DNA of 64,000 nt from Copromyces sp. CBS 386.78 (taxonomy: Eukaryota; Ascomycota; Sordariomycetes; Sordariales; Sordariaceae): contig MU839136.1 in NCBI GenBank assembly GCA_030685235.1, positions 217,964 through 281,963 of the forward strand, written 5' to 3'. Below the pieces are notes generated by a model. The model ran no database searches. It was not told the origin of the DNA and worked only from the letters and a program-made list of their open reading frames with translations. This document shows, piece after piece, positions 63,801-64,000 of the stretch. Position 1 is the stretch's first letter, and each line of letters starts with the position of its first letter. A program made the translations under genes and the position numbers.

Positions 63801-63975
63801 TACGTAACCTAAAATTAATACAACTTTATTTTAATTAAATTTCCCTATTAAATAATTTTTTTTAAAATAATATAAATCGTTTATTCTGAACTTATTTTAA
63901 AGTAGTGATAGGGGAATCCCTGGATTTCCCTACCATACCTGTATTATGGTATTATAGCTTAGACTAGTCGTGACA
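60803..63975. mobile_element. Second RIP-degraded repeat island, family not identified
   Basis: This is a sharply bounded, extremely AT-rich stretch. The left border begins TGTTACGA and the right border ends TCGTGACA, an imperfect inverted pair of the TG...CA type that ends LTR elements. The first about 65 and the last about 70 bases keep normal base composition. I could not read transposase, integrase or RT motifs in either strand, and the five bases outside each border (AGGTC and GCCCA) do not match, so it may be parts of more than one element. The window stops 25 bases after it. Confidence 0.6.
63504..63639. repeat. 34-bp tandem repeat, four copies
   Basis: Copies start at 63504, 63538, 63572 and 63606; the last three open with AAGCTCTCTTTA and all carry a TAxGAxTATAxG-type end. 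They differ almost only by C/T and G/A changes. A weaker copy may precede 63504. Confidence 0.85.
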
Positions 63976-64000
63976 GCCCAGATTAGCTGGGCTGCCATGG

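Noticed and set aside
60803..63975. Single complete LTR element bounded by TGTTACGA and TCGTGACA
   Set aside because: The outside five bases differ (AGGTC and GCCCA), and I could not find a second copy of either terminal segment as an LTR pair requires.

Overview
This is about 64 kb of nuclear DNA from a filamentous ascomycete, most probably Neurospora or a close sordarialean relative. The evidence is short GT-AG introns in nearly every gene, fungal-type housekeeping genes, and islands of extremely AT-rich transposon relics. The mutations visible between repeat copies in those islands are all C/T or G/A transitions, which is the signature of RIP (repeat-induced point mutation). A run of ten N at 19635-19644 shows that this is a draft assembly. 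From memory, the CHK1-type kinase matches N. crassa mus-58 and the thioredoxin reductase matches cys-9; I could not check this.

Layout. From 1 to about 35.8 kb the window is ordinary gene-bearing DNA: an ARF GTPase (+), a Ccc2/ATP7-type copper ATPase (-), COP9 signalosome subunit 7 (+), a Rax1-type RGS membrane protein (-), ribosomal protein eL31 (+), a UBE2C-type E2 (-), CHK1 kinase (+), the assembly gap, a SprT-like metalloprotease (-), an F-box protein (-), a serine-rich protein with two C-terminal membrane segments (+) and an MFS transporter (+). From 36564 to 50876 lies one LTR retrotransposon of the Gypsy type, with two 188-bp LTRs and a 5-bp target duplication (GCAAC). It is split by a nested Tad-like LINE (41532-48306) with a 15-bp target duplication. 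Both elements are dead: the coding relics are full of stops and GC content is very low.

From 50.9 to 60.4 kb gene-bearing DNA resumes: a DUF1772-like membrane protein (+), an 87-residue Gly/Ser/Tyr-rich small protein (-), thioredoxin reductase (-), a quinone-oxidoreductase-like enzyme ending in a peroxisomal SRL signal (-), a 37-residue single-span microprotein (-), the CPSF30/Yth1 zinc-finger protein (+) and a DUF1776/SDR-like membrane protein (-). From 60803 to 63975 there is a second RIP-mutated island with 34-bp tandem repeats near its right side.

I see no gene cluster with a joint function. The genes are independent housekeeping or regulatory loci: vesicle traffic, copper loading, protein turnover through COP9, E2 and F-box, DNA-damage checkpoint, thiol redox and mRNA 3'-end processing. 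The most informative unusual points are the dated nested retroelements whose ends are less RIP-mutated than their interiors, a possible non-AUG mitochondrial form of thioredoxin reductase, the microprotein directly upstream of the oxidoreductase on the same strand, and a probable assembly artefact at the gap.
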